From positions 124,001 through 188,000 of the forward strand of contig NZ_JBMSDV010000001.1 in NCBI RefSeq assembly GCF_049445855.1: a stretch of 64,000 nucleotides of DNA. Reading direction: 5' to 3'. The DNA comes from JAGOCV01 sp049445855. Its GTDB lineage: Bacteria; Pseudomonadota; Gammaproteobacteria; Burkholderiales; Burkholderiaceae_C. The position numbers and the translations under genes are program-made. Of the stretch, positions 1 through 7,272 are shown piece after piece (positions within the stretch are counted from its first letter, which is position 1; every line of letters begins with the position of its first letter). The notes beneath the pieces are model-generated. The model saw nothing but the letters and a program-made list of their open reading frames with translations, ran no database searches and was not told the origin of the DNA.

Positions 1-759
1 CTTCTGGTCGTCGGCCGACAGCGTGTCCCAGGTGCGCTTGGAGAACAGCAGCATCTCGGGTGCCATGGAGTGGTCGGTCACCGAGTAGTACTTGGCGACT
101 TCGAAGTGACGCGAGCTCTCGTACGACGGGTAGTTGTTCTCGGCACCGTCGACCAGGCCGGTCTTGAGCGCGGTGTAGACCTCACCGAACGGCATCGGCG
201 TGGCGTTGGCACCCATGGCTTCGAGCAGGGAGACCCACAGGTCGGACTGCTGCACGCGGATCTTCATGCCCTTGGCATCGGCCAGCGTGCGCACCGGCTT
301 CTTGGCGGTATAGATCGAACGCGCGCCGCTGTCGTAGTAGGCCAGGCCGATGAAGCCCTGCGGCGCGCACGACGCGAGGATTTCCTCGCCGATCGGGCCG
401 TCCAGCACCTTGCGCATGTGGTCCTTGCTGCGGAACAGGAAGGGCATGGTAGGCACCTGCGTCTCGGCGCAGATGTTATTCATCGGCGCGATGTTCACGC
501 GCGTCATGGCGAGCGCGCCGATCTTCGTCTGCTCGATGGTGTCCTTCTCGTTGCCCAGCGCGCTGTTGTTGAATACGCGGATCGAGTGCTTGCCGTTGGT
601 GAGCACCTTCAGGCGTTCGCCCATGAACTTCACCGCGTCGACGGTCGGGTAACCGTCGGGGTGGATGTCCGACGAGCGGAATTCCATGGCCTGCGCGCCG
701 ACGGCGAACATGACGGCCAGGCCGATCAGGCTGCGGCGCAGGGTCTGCTTGAGTTTCAT
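1..759 (-). CDS. TRAP transporter substrate-binding protein, DctP family (3' end outside window)
   Basis: This is the first 253 codons of a periplasmic solute-binding protein for a TRAP carrier; the C-terminus lies beyond base 1. The protein opens with a basic, hydrophobic Sec signal peptide (MKLKQTLRRSLIG, then an AVGAQA cleavage region). It continues with typical DctP stretches: the RVFNNSALGNE region near residues 60-70, and PMPFGEVYTALKTGLVDGAEN, the ligand-loop signature of the family. A GAGGAAG ribosome site precedes the ATG. It is third in a minus-strand operon after udh and a lactonase, which suggests hexuronate or aldarate as ligand. The ligand is inferred from neighbours only. Membrane subunits DctQ/DctM would be expected just outside the window. 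Confidence 0.9.
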   Translation of the reverse strand, partial: MKLKQTLRRSLIGLAVMFAVGAQAMEFRSSDIHPDGYPTVDAVKFMGERLKVLTNGKHSIRVFNNSALGNEKDTIEQTKIGALAMTRVNIAPMNNICAETQVPTMPFLFRSKDHMRKVLDGPIGEEILASCAPQGFIGLAYYDSGARSIYTAKKPVRTLADAKGMKIRVQQSDLWVSLLEAMGANATPMPFGEVYTALKTGLVDGAENNYPSYESSRHFEVAKYYSVTDHSMAPEMLLFSKRTWDTLSADDQK

Positions 760-793
760 TTGTCTTCCTCTTTCGTTGGTGGTGAATGGTTTT

Positions 794-1696
794 CTAGAGA
801 ACGGCTTCCGGCTCGGGCACACCCTGTGCACCGGGCCGCAATGCGAAGACGCCGCCTGCAAGCGGCTGGTCCGACAGATCGATGTTGTCGGGCCGGATGG
901 AGGTGACATAAAGCGTGTCGAGGTTCGCACCGCCGAACGCACACATGGCGGGCTTCTTCACCGGCACGGCGAGCGAGCGGTCGAGCTTGCCGTCGGGTGT
1001 GAAGCGGTGCACCAGACCCGCGTCGTTGCCGCAAATCCAGTAACAGCCGTCGGTGTCGATGGCCGCGCCGTCGGGGCGTCCGGGCAGCGGCTGCATGTCG
1101 GCGAAGAGGCGTCGATGGGTGGGCATGCCCGTGTCGGTGTCGTAGTCGAACGCCCAGACCTTCTGCACGACCGGATGCGAGTCCGACAGGTACATCGTCC
1201 GCCCGTCGGGGCTGAACGCAAGGCCGTTGGGCACGATGAAGTCGTCGAACTGCGCGGCGACGGGCGATGACGACGCACCGTCGAAGCGGTACACGCGCCC
1301 TACCCTGTGCGCGCCCGCCATGTCCAGTGCCATCGTGCCGGCCCAGAAGCGGCCTTGCCGGTCGCAGCGGCCGTCGTTGAAGCGCATCGGTGTCATGGCG
1401 TGCGCGACGGGTGCAATCAAGGTCGTAGAAAGCGTGCCATCGGCTTGTGGCGCCAAGGTGAACACACCCGTCTCCAACCCGGCGATCCACTCGTTCGTCG
1501 CGCTCCGCCGCCGCGCAATGCACGCGATCATCTGCGGCGCCTCCCAGCATTGGGCCTTACCACCGGGCTGCCACCGGTACAGCCGGCGCCACGGGATGTC
1601 CACCCAGTACAGCGCCTGCTCGCGCGCGTCCCACACCGGGCTTTCACCGGTGCCATTGCGTACGTCGAGAACGAGTTCGGCTTGCGGCTGGCTCAT
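794..1696 (-). CDS. SMP-30/gluconolactonase/LRE family lactonase
   Basis: A 300-residue six-bladed propeller lactonase. The expected metal ligands are visible: E18 in GTGESPVWD, N157 in the IVPNGLAFSPDG motif and D209 in GRPDGAAID. RFNDGRCD near residue 105 is the usual substrate-side loop. Family members hydrolyse sugar lactones. Uronate dehydrogenase, encoded 12 bp upstream in the same direction, releases aldarolactones, so the likely substrate is galactaro- or glucaro-lactone, giving the open aldarate. The start follows a GGGGCGAT ribosome-site-like stretch. A related L-arabinono- or gluconolactonase role cannot be excluded from sequence alone. Confidence 0.88.
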   Translation of the reverse strand: MSQPQAELVLDVRNGTGESPVWDAREQALYWVDIPWRRLYRWQPGGKAQCWEAPQMIACIARRRSATNEWIAGLETGVFTLAPQADGTLSTTLIAPVAHAMTPMRFNDGRCDRQGRFWAGTMALDMAGAHRVGRVYRFDGASSSPVAAQFDDFIVPNGLAFSPDGRTMYLSDSHPVVQKVWAFDYDTDTGMPTHRRLFADMQPLPGRPDGAAIDTDGCYWICGNDAGLVHRFTPDGKLDRSLAVPVKKPAMCAFGGANLDTLYVTSIRPDNIDLSDQPLAGGVFALRPGAQGVPEPEAVL

Positions 1697-1708
1697 ATCG
1701 CCCCAGCT

Positions 1709-2512
1709 TCAGAAAGGGCCTTGGGCCGTGAAGGCGCCGCCCTGGTAGATCGCATTGGGATCGGTGGGCGCCACGGGTGGCTGCGCCTCTACCTTGTCGC
1801 GGAACACCTCGGACGTGTCCTGCGGCACGAAGCCCAGGTGCGCCGCACCCGAGTTGTCCCACCACACATCGCGGTTGGCCGACGCGCCATACACCACGGT
1901 GTGGCCCACATGCGGCGTGAAGAGCGACTTCTCCACCAGCGTCGTGAGGTCGCGATAGCTCAGCCACGTGCTCATCATGCGGCGGTTCACCGGCTCGGGA
2001 AACGACGAGCCGATGCGGATGCTCACCGTCTCGATGCCCCAGCGGTCGAAGTAGAACTGCGCGACGTCTTCGCCGAAGGATTTGGAGAGGCCGTAGTACC
2101 CGTCGGGCCGGCGCTTCGCGCTGTCGTCGATGCGCTCTGTCTGCTTGTAGAAGCCGATGACGTGGTTGGAGCTGGCGAACACCACGCGCTTCACGCCGTG
2201 GCGGCGCGCGCCTTCGTAGAGGTGGAAGATGCCCTTGATGTTGGCTTCGAGGATCTGCTCGAACGGCCGCTCCACGGAAATGCCGCCCAGATGCACGATG
2301 GCGTCGCAGCCTTCGACGAGCCGGTCCACTGCGGCCTTGTCGGCGAGGTCGCAGACGACCAGCTCCTCGTGGCCCTGCGCGGGTTGCATGTCGGCAATGT
2401 CGGAAACGCGCAGGGTACGCGCCATCGGTGCCAGCCGCTCCCGCAACACCTTGCCCAGCCCGCCAGCCGCCCCCGTGAGCAGCAGCCGGTTCATTCGTTG
2501 TTCGTTGCTCAT
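1709..2512 (-). CDS. udh: Uronate dehydrogenase (NAD-dependent, short-chain/epimerase fold)
   Basis: A 267-residue SDR-type oxidoreductase that closely follows known uronate dehydrogenases along its whole length. It has the nucleotide motif TGAAGGLG (13-20), ASSNH near 113-117, the YxxxK pair Y140/K144 in YYGLSK, the VSIRIGSSFPEP stretch, and a C-terminus ending YQGGAF..GPF. The enzyme oxidises D-galacturonate or D-glucuronate to the aldarolactone in the cytoplasm. A longer open frame runs upstream, but the ATG at 2512 has an AAAGAGA ribosome site and matches the usual family start. It is the first gene of the operon, with a GntR-like palindrome about 30 bp upstream. Confidence 0.93.
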   Translation of the reverse strand: MSNEQRMNRLLLTGAAGGLGKVLRERLAPMARTLRVSDIADMQPAQGHEELVVCDLADKAAVDRLVEGCDAIVHLGGISVERPFEQILEANIKGIFHLYEGARRHGVKRVVFASSNHVIGFYKQTERIDDSAKRRPDGYYGLSKSFGEDVAQFYFDRWGIETVSIRIGSSFPEPVNRRMMSTWLSYRDLTTLVEKSLFTPHVGHTVVYGASANRDVWWDNSGAAHLGFVPQDTSEVFRDKVEAQPPVAPTDPNAIYQGGAFTAQGPF

Positions 2513-2540
2513 GTCTCTTTGTCGCGTTGTTATGTGATCA

Positions 2541-2553
2541 GTTGTCGTACAAC
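2541..2553. promoter_or_regulatory. GntR/FadR-type operator-like palindrome upstream of udh
   Basis: GTTGTCGTACAAC is a perfect 13-bp palindrome around a CGT centre. It lies 28 bp before the udh ATG, where a repressor would block initiation. TTGTnnnACAA-like sites are typical for FCD-subfamily GntR regulators of sugar-acid catabolism. Additional half-sites GTTGT (2651-2655) and ACAAC (2666-2670) occur about 110 bp further out. No GntR gene is in the window, so assignment to a regulator is inference. Confidence 0.5.
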
Positions 2554-2710
2554 TACGGTCGCGATTATCAGCATGCTCGATTTCGTCTGTCAACAGGACA
2601 AATCCGGCTGCTGGGCGAGCCCGGCTTACTAGATAGGAATTCGCACTCGTGTTGTACGATGACTTACAACAAAATACGGGTTTCTACTTGGTTCTAGGCT
2701 TGCTGACGAG

Positions 2711-2807
2711 CGCGGGGCGGCAGCGGTACCTGCCTCCGCGAATGTCCCCCGCCGCTCCAGCGGCTCCTCCTTTATTTCGCTGCGGCAGGCACCGCTACCG
2801 CCCCGCT
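2711..2807 (-). repeat. Structured repeat, copy 1 (conserved 50-nt core inside a long stem)
   Basis: The core 2735-2784 is the exact reverse complement of 4303-4352 (50 of 50 bases). It is flanked by arms 2711-2734 and 2784-2807, which pair over about 23 bp; the only internal non-Watson-Crick positions become two G-U wobbles when read on the minus strand. Inside the core a GCCGC/GCGGC hairpin with a TGGA loop follows an AAAGGAGG stretch. The arms differ in sequence from those of copy 2 while keeping the pairing, which indicates selection on structure. Read as RNA, the sense strand is the minus strand. The function is unknown. Confidence 0.8.
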
Positions 2808-2867
2808 CCGGGACTTGCGTGGAACTCGAGAGGCGAGAACGCCTGCCGCCATCGGGCTAGGCTAGGC

Positions 2868-2889
2868 CTTCACGCGGGTTTGCGTGAAG
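2868..2889. other. Perfect 8-bp hairpin in intergenic region
   Basis: CTTCACGC and GCGTGAAG pair around a short GGGTTT loop. The T-rich stretch on the plus strand starts several bases later, so it is at best a weak terminator. It lies between repeat copy 1 and the 3' end of the nuclease gene and could equally be part of the mobile patch. Confidence 0.4.
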
Positions 2890-2979
2890 CCCAGCTTTTG
2901 TAGATCGAGCGCCAGTGAAACAGACTGCGTCCATCCGCCTTAGACGGAATTTCGCTTCATCGAAAAACGCTAGCTGACA

Positions 2980-4086
2980 TCAGGCCGGTGTCTGCTCTCC
3001 GGCCTCTTTCGGGTTTGGATTCAAGTACCCGGCAACAGCAGACTTCAGTCGGTCGGCGTGATCGAAGATGTCATCCACGCTAGCCAACGCGATGCGCTCT
3101 TCCTCTTTGTTGTCGTCGAACAAGCCGAGAATCAGTCGATTCTCATTGTTGAACCTCAGGCGGCAGATCGGGCGTCGATTGTTGTCGTCGAACAAGATCG
3201 CACAGTAACTCGCAGCGTCTCGAATGCTGACTCTTGAAGGCTTCACCAGAGGACGGACGATGGCGCGAATGATCTGGAATGCCTCCACTTCGAGAGCGGA
3301 TGGCTCTGCGCCCTCTGGGACAGGCGCAGGTTCGCCCGCATTCTCCAGTTCCGCTGGCGCAAGTGTCGGCTCGGGGCTCATGGCTCCCTTCAGGCGTTCA
3401 TTGATCTTGTCGCCGATTAGCTGCTGGAAAGCTCGCTTCGTGATGAGCGTGAACTGATCCTTCACAGTGCTGCGGAACTGCTTTCCGACCAGGAACTCAG
3501 CGGACACGAGTCGCACGAAATCTTCGGGCGGGTTGATCATCCAATCATTGAGCGTGTTCTGGATGGCCCTCGTGTACTTCAGATGGTTGGCTGTCGTGAG
3601 GATGTTCTCGAGGTCGAACGCGGACTTCGCGAACTTCTTCAGTTCTTCGACCTCTTGCTCACGGAAATCAAGGATGTTGAACTCGAAGAATGGCTTCTCA
3701 TCCATCTTGTTCGGCTTTTCAAGGTCAGTGAAGAAGCGATACGTCAGGCCGTTGGTGAGTACGCCGAATCGAGCTTCGGTGACGTGGAAGTAGCGGAACA
3801 ACTGCGAAGCATGATTGATGTGGAGGTCTCCGCCGCTCTTCTTGCACTCGAACAGCATGATGGGCTTGCCATCTTTCAAGATGGCGTAGTCGACCTTCTC
3901 GCCCTTCTTCGTGCCCACATCTGCAACCAGCTCGGGAGTAACTTCATTCGGGTCGAATACGTTGTACCCGAGCAATTGAATGAAGGGCATGACCATCGCA
4001 TTCTTGGTCGCCTCCTCAGTGCTGATTTTCTCTTTCGCATCCGCCACGCGCGATGACAAAGCCCTGAGCTGGTCAATGAAGTCCAT
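2980..4086 (-). CDS. Orphan restriction-type nuclease with HsdR N-terminal-like PD-(D/E)XK domain
   Basis: A 368-residue protein. Its N-terminal part carries D66 in GEKVDYAIL and E80-C-K82 in MLFECKKSGGD, the D...ExK arrangement of the HsdR_N / PD-(D/E)XK nuclease fold. A helical middle region follows, then an Ala/Pro/Glu-rich linker (about 250-275) and a C-terminal domain of unknown type. No HsdS, HsdM or helicase motor is nearby, so it is not a complete type I system. It could be a solitary defence nuclease or a remnant. GC is clearly lower than in neighbours, suggesting horizontal transfer. The ATG at 4086 is preferred over one 36 bases upstream because GGAGAGG lies just ahead of it. A TTGACA hexamer lies about 40 bp upstream of the start. 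Confidence 0.75.
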   Translation of the reverse strand: MDFIDQLRALSSRVADAKEKISTEEATKNAMVMPFIQLLGYNVFDPNEVTPELVADVGTKKGEKVDYAILKDGKPIMLFECKKSGGDLHINHASQLFRYFHVTEARFGVLTNGLTYRFFTDLEKPNKMDEKPFFEFNILDFREQEVEELKKFAKSAFDLENILTTANHLKYTRAIQNTLNDWMINPPEDFVRLVSAEFLVGKQFRSTVKDQFTLITKRAFQQLIGDKINERLKGAMSPEPTLAPAELENAGEPAPVPEGAEPSALEVEAFQIIRAIVRPLVKPSRVSIRDAASYCAILFDDNNRRPICRLRFNNENRLILGLFDDNKEEERIALASVDDIFDHADRLKSAVAGYLNPNPKEAGEQTPA

Positions 4087-4401
4087 GCAATCCCTCTCCA
4101 GTGTTTTCGTGTTTTGACGCACGAATTGTCAACAGGAGTGCTCGCCAAGGCAAGCAAAAAGTTCTCAGTCAGAACGGCCACTTTTGCGGGCTTAACCGAG
4201 CAGGACATTGACCAGTCCGAATTGCAGACGACAACCAAACATCCTAACGAATGCTTTCCCGATCTCCACCACGCCTCCCGCCTGAGAGGCCGGGGTGAAC
4301 GGCGCAGCGAAATAAAGGAGGAGCCGCTGGAGCGGCGGGGGACATTCGCGGAGCTGTTTACCCCGGCCTCTCAGGCCGCGCGCAACAAACGACCGGGGAA
4401 A
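4087..4401. other. Intergenic stretch with nuclease promoter region and repeat copy 2; no gene seen
   Basis: These 315 bases hold the upstream region of the nuclease gene. On the minus strand it includes a TTGACA -35-like hexamer near 4128-4133, without a clear -10 partner. The structured repeat copy 2 (4281-4375) follows. Bases 4140-4280 show no recognisable gene or signal and share the lower GC of the nuclease gene up to about 4260. Confidence 0.55.
4281..4375 (+). repeat. Structured repeat, copy 2 (inverted relative to copy 1)
   Basis: The core 4303-4352 is identical, in reverse complement, to 2735-2784. Arms 4281-4300 and 4356-4375 pair over 20 positions; the single non-Watson-Crick position is a G-U wobble on the plus strand. 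The arm sequence (CCTGAGAGGCCGGGGT...) is unrelated to that of copy 1, so the stem is kept while the sequence has changed. The element ends 26 bp from the arfB stop codon. As DNA it could also end arfB transcription as a large hairpin. Confidence 0.8.
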
Positions 4402-4830
4402 TCAGTCATCCCCACGAACCCGCCCACGCAGACTTTTCACGCCGCTGCGCGAAGCCTTGCCTTCCAGCCGCCGCACTTTCGAAGCCAGCGTTGGCCTCGT
4501 CGCCTTGCGCTTCTTCCGCACGACGGCCACGCTGTCCACCAGTTCCTGCAAACGCTCGATGGCTTCCGCCCGGTTCAGCAACTGGCTGCGCTGCGTCTGC
4601 GCCTTGATGACGACGACGCCCTGCTCCGTGATCCGCTGGTCATCCAGTGCCAGCAGCCGGGCCTTGATGTCCTCTGGAATCGACGAAGCGCGGATGTCGA
4701 AGCGCAAGTGGATCGCGCTCGACACCTTGTTGACATTCTGCCCGCCCGCGCCCTGCGCGCGGATGGCGGTGAGTTCGATCTCATCCGCCGCCAGCGCGAC
4801 GAGCGGCTGGCGAGCGCTGCCTCGCGTCAA
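4402..4830 (-). CDS. arfB: Alternative ribosome-rescue factor B (peptidyl-tRNA hydrolase ArfB)
   Basis: A 142-residue class-I release-factor-like protein with the GGQ catalytic motif at 29-31 (GAGGQNVNKV). It has a basic C-terminal tail (RKKRKATRPT..., then Lys/Arg-rich) that in the family enters the empty mRNA channel of stalled ribosomes. Length agrees with the usual 137-140 residues. It hydrolyses peptidyl-tRNA on non-stop complexes. The best start is TTG at 4830, which overlaps the stop of the alpha-E gene as TTGA, so translation is probably coupled. Repeat copy 2 lies just downstream. Confidence 0.9.
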   Translation of the reverse strand: MTRGSARQPLVALAADEIELTAIRAQGAGGQNVNKVSSAIHLRFDIRASSIPEDIKARLLALDDQRITEQGVVVIKAQTQRSQLLNRAEAIERLQELVDSVAVVRKKRKATRPTLASKVRRLEGKASRSGVKSLRGRVRGDD

Positions 4831-5786
4831 GCCGTCACCGGCACCAGGAACTCGCGGCTGATGCGCGTGCCCAGTTCGTTCACGCGGTCGAGGAACTGCG
4901 TGAGGAATGCATGCAGCCCGGTGGCGAGGATCTCGTCGATGCGGCCGTACTGCAGGTCGGCGCGCAGCTTGCCGGCACGGCGCAGCGTTTCGCTGGTCGG
5001 GTCTTCCGCCACCATCACGAGGTTGCTCACCACTTCGTTCAGGCTGGCGGCAAGAGAACGCGGCATGTCCGGGCGCAGGATCAGGAGTTCCGCCACACGC
5101 TCGGGCTTGATCACGTCGCGGTACACCTTGCGGTAGATCTCGAAGCCCGAGACGCTGCGCAGGATCGCGCTCCAGTGATAGAAGTCGTACTCCTGGTCCT
5201 TCTCGCTGGCGGCGCCGAAGAAGTCGCTCTGCACGGCGTGGAACTTCACGTCCACCAGCCGCGCGGTGTTGTCCGAGCGTTCGAGGAAGGTGCCCATGCG
5301 CATGAAGTACAGCGCTTCGTCCATGAGCATGGTGCCCACGGTCACGCCACGCGAGAGGTGCGAGCGGAACTTCACCCATTCGAAGAACTGGCCAGGGTCG
5401 CGTTCGAACTCGCCGCTCTTGAGCATGCGGTTCACTTCGAGCCAGGTCTGGTTCTGCGTCTCCCACGTCTCGGTGGTGAGCGAGCCGCGCACCGCCCGCG
5501 CGTTTTCGCGTGCAGCGCGCAGGCACGAAATGATGGACGAGGGATTGTTCTCGTCCTTCACCATGAACTCCATCACGTCCTGCGGAACGATCTCGCCGTA
5601 CTTGGCGTTGTACGACGGCAGCAGCTCGCTGATGGACAGCAGACCCTGCCAGCCCATCTGCGCGACGGCGGCGGATTGCGGCAGCAGCGAGGTCTGGTAG
5701 TTGACGTCGAGCATGCGCGCGGTGTTCTCGGCGCGCTCGGTGTATCGGGACATCCAGAAAAGGTGGTCGGCGGTACGGGACAACAT
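4827..5786 (-). CDS. Alpha-E domain protein (DUF403/COG2307)
   Basis: A 319-residue, mostly helical protein opening with MLSRTADHLFWMSRYTERAE, the alpha-E family signature. The biochemical role is not established. The family nearly always accompanies circularly permuted ATP-grasp proteins and transglutaminases, and comparative genomics has proposed a peptide ligation/modification pathway. Here it lies 4 bp downstream of such an ATP-grasp gene, and its stop overlaps the arfB start. The ATG at 5786 has an AGGAGCTGAAGTC ribosome site; the open frame further upstream is not used. A fused paralogue is encoded at 13532-16147. Confidence 0.88.
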   Translation of the reverse strand: MLSRTADHLFWMSRYTERAENTARMLDVNYQTSLLPQSAAVAQMGWQGLLSISELLPSYNAKYGEIVPQDVMEFMVKDENNPSSIISCLRAARENARAVRGSLTTETWETQNQTWLEVNRMLKSGEFERDPGQFFEWVKFRSHLSRGVTVGTMLMDEALYFMRMGTFLERSDNTARLVDVKFHAVQSDFFGAASEKDQEYDFYHWSAILRSVSGFEIYRKVYRDVIKPERVAELLILRPDMPRSLAASLNEVVSNLVMVAEDPTSETLRRAGKLRADLQYGRIDEILATGLHAFLTQFLDRVNELGTRISREFLVPVTA

Positions 5787-5790
5787 GACT

Positions 5791-7272
5791 TCAGCTCCTT
5801 GCCTGCTGTGACTGGCTCTGGCTCTGGGACGGATACAGCCCGTCTTCGAGGATCCAGGTGTCCTTGGTACCACCGCCCTGTGACGAGTTCACGACGAGCG
5901 AACCTTCCTTCAATGCCACGCGGGTCAGGCCGCCGGGCACCATCTGCACCTCCTTGCCCGAGAGCACGAAGGGTCGCAGGTCGATATGGCGCGGCGCAAT
6001 GCCGGATTCGACGAAGGTCGGGCAGCTCGACAGGCTGAGCGTGGGCTGCGCGATGTAGCCGCTGGGGTTGGCTTCCACGGCCTTGCGGAAGTCCTCGATC
6101 TCGGCCTTCGTCGCTGCCGGGCCGACCAGCATGCCGTAGCCGCCTGCGCCGTGCACTTCCTTGACGACCAGGTCCTTGAGGTTGGCCAGCGTGAATTTCA
6201 GGTCTTCCGGGTTGCGGCACATGTACGTGGGCACGTTGTTCAGGATGGGCTTTTCGCCCAGGTAGAACTCGATCATCCTGGGCACGTACGGGTAGATGGA
6301 CTTGTCGTCCGCCACACCCGTGCCCACGCCGTTGCACACCGTCACGTTGCCGGCCTTGTAGGCCTTCATCAGCCCGGCCACGCCGAGCGTGGAGGTCGGG
6401 CGGAATACTTCGGGATCGAGGAAGTCGTCGTCCACACGGCGGTAGATCACGTCCACGCGCTTCAGGCCGCGCGTGGTGCGCATCCAGACGAAGTTGTCCT
6501 TGACGACCAGGTCCTGCCCTTCGACCAGTTCCACACCCATCTGCTGGGCGAGGAAGGCGTGTTCGAAGTAGGCGCTGTTGTACATGCCGGGCGTCAGCAC
6601 CACGACGGTGGGCTCGGCCGTGGCCGGCGGTGCGGAAGCGCGCAGGGTTTCGAGCAGCAGGTCGGGGTAATGGGCGACCGGTGCCACATGGTTCTGGCTG
6701 AACAGCTCGGGGAAGAGCCGCATCATCATCTTGCGGTTCTCCAGCATGTAGCTCACGCCGCTGGGCACGCGCAGGTTGTCTTCGAGCACGTAATACTCGC
6801 CGTCACCCTTGGCATTGGGGGCGCGCACGATGTCGATGCCGGCGATGTGCGAGTAGATCTGGTTGGGCACCGTCACCCCGACCATCTCGGGGCGGAACTG
6901 CGCGTTGTTGACGATCTGCTCGGCAGGCACGACGCCGGCCTTGATGATTTCCTGGTCGTGGTAGACGTCGTGGATGAAGCGGTTGAGCGCCGTGACGCGC
7001 TGCACGAGCCCTTTTTCCATGCTCGACCATTCATGGGCCGGGATGATGCGGGGGATGAGGTCGAACGGGATGAGGCGTTCGGTGCCGGAACCGTCTTCGT
7101 CCTTGGCACCGTAGACCGCGAAGGTGATGCCCACACGGCGGAAGATCATTTCCGCTTCGTCGCGCCGGGCCCGCATCACGTCGGCGGGTTGCCGCGCCAG
7201 CCACTTGTCGTATCCCTTGTAGTGGTCCCGCACGCTGCCGGCAGCGTCGTGCATTTCATCGAATTTCAGCAT
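5791..7272 (-). CDS. Circularly permuted type-2 ATP-grasp protein (DUF404/407, COG2308)
   Basis: A 493-residue member of the circularly permuted ATP-grasp family. It has the expected VLEDNLRVPSGVSYMLENR, GMYNSAYFEHAFLA and VKEVHGAGGYGMLVGP stretches that form nucleotide and substrate sites. Such enzymes activate a carboxylate with ATP for amide formation; the product here is unknown. It has an AGGAGAAAAG ribosome site and its first 7 bases overlap the end of comEC, so it may be read from the comEC transcript. It pairs with the alpha-E gene immediately downstream. The C-terminus ends in a short Gln/Ser run. Confidence 0.88.
   Translation of the reverse strand: MLKFDEMHDAAGSVRDHYKGYDKWLARQPADVMRARRDEAEMIFRRVGITFAVYGAKDEDGSGTERLIPFDLIPRIIPAHEWSSMEKGLVQRVTALNRFIHDVYHDQEIIKAGVVPAEQIVNNAQFRPEMVGVTVPNQIYSHIAGIDIVRAPNAKGDGEYYVLEDNLRVPSGVSYMLENRKMMMRLFPELFSQNHVAPVAHYPDLLLETLRASAPPATAEPTVVVLTPGMYNSAYFEHAFLAQQMGVELVEGQDLVVKDNFVWMRTTRGLKRVDVIYRRVDDDFLDPEVFRPTSTLGVAGLMKAYKAGNVTVCNGVGTGVADDKSIYPYVPRMIEFYLGEKPILNNVPTYMCRNPEDLKFTLANLKDLVVKEVHGAGGYGMLVGPAATKAEIEDFRKAVEANPSGYIAQPTLSLSSCPTFVESGIAPRHIDLRPFVLSGKEVQMVPGGLTRVALKEGSLVVNSSQGGGTKDTWILEDGLYPSQSQSQSQQARS

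Larger units (their letters stand above)
2513..2979. other. Intergenic stretch with operator-like site and structured repeat; no gene seen
   Basis: These 467 bases carry no convincing coding sequence. An 84-codon plus-strand frame at 2649-2903 crosses the repeat and looks non-coding. The stretch contains the udh upstream region with palindrome 2541-2553, a weaker pair of GTTGT/ACAAC half-sites at 2651-2670, repeat element 1 (2711-2807), and a hairpin at 2868-2889. The part from about 2830 to 2979 is the 3' flank of the nuclease gene and lacks other recognisable structure. Confidence 0.6.

Noticed and set aside
2649..2903. 84-codon plus-strand frame
   Set aside because: It runs through repeat copy 1, has no ribosome site, and its protein (Pro/Arg/Ala-rich) follows the repeat rather than a protein pattern.
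2980..4086. Full type I restriction-modification system
   Set aside because: Only an HsdR-N-like nuclease domain is present; no helicase motifs, HsdM or HsdS are in the window.
2711..4375. Integron attC sites or IS ends
   Set aside because: The elements have stems and a conserved core, but no RYYYAAC/GTTRRRY core sites, no integrase or transposase gene, and no target duplication could be seen.
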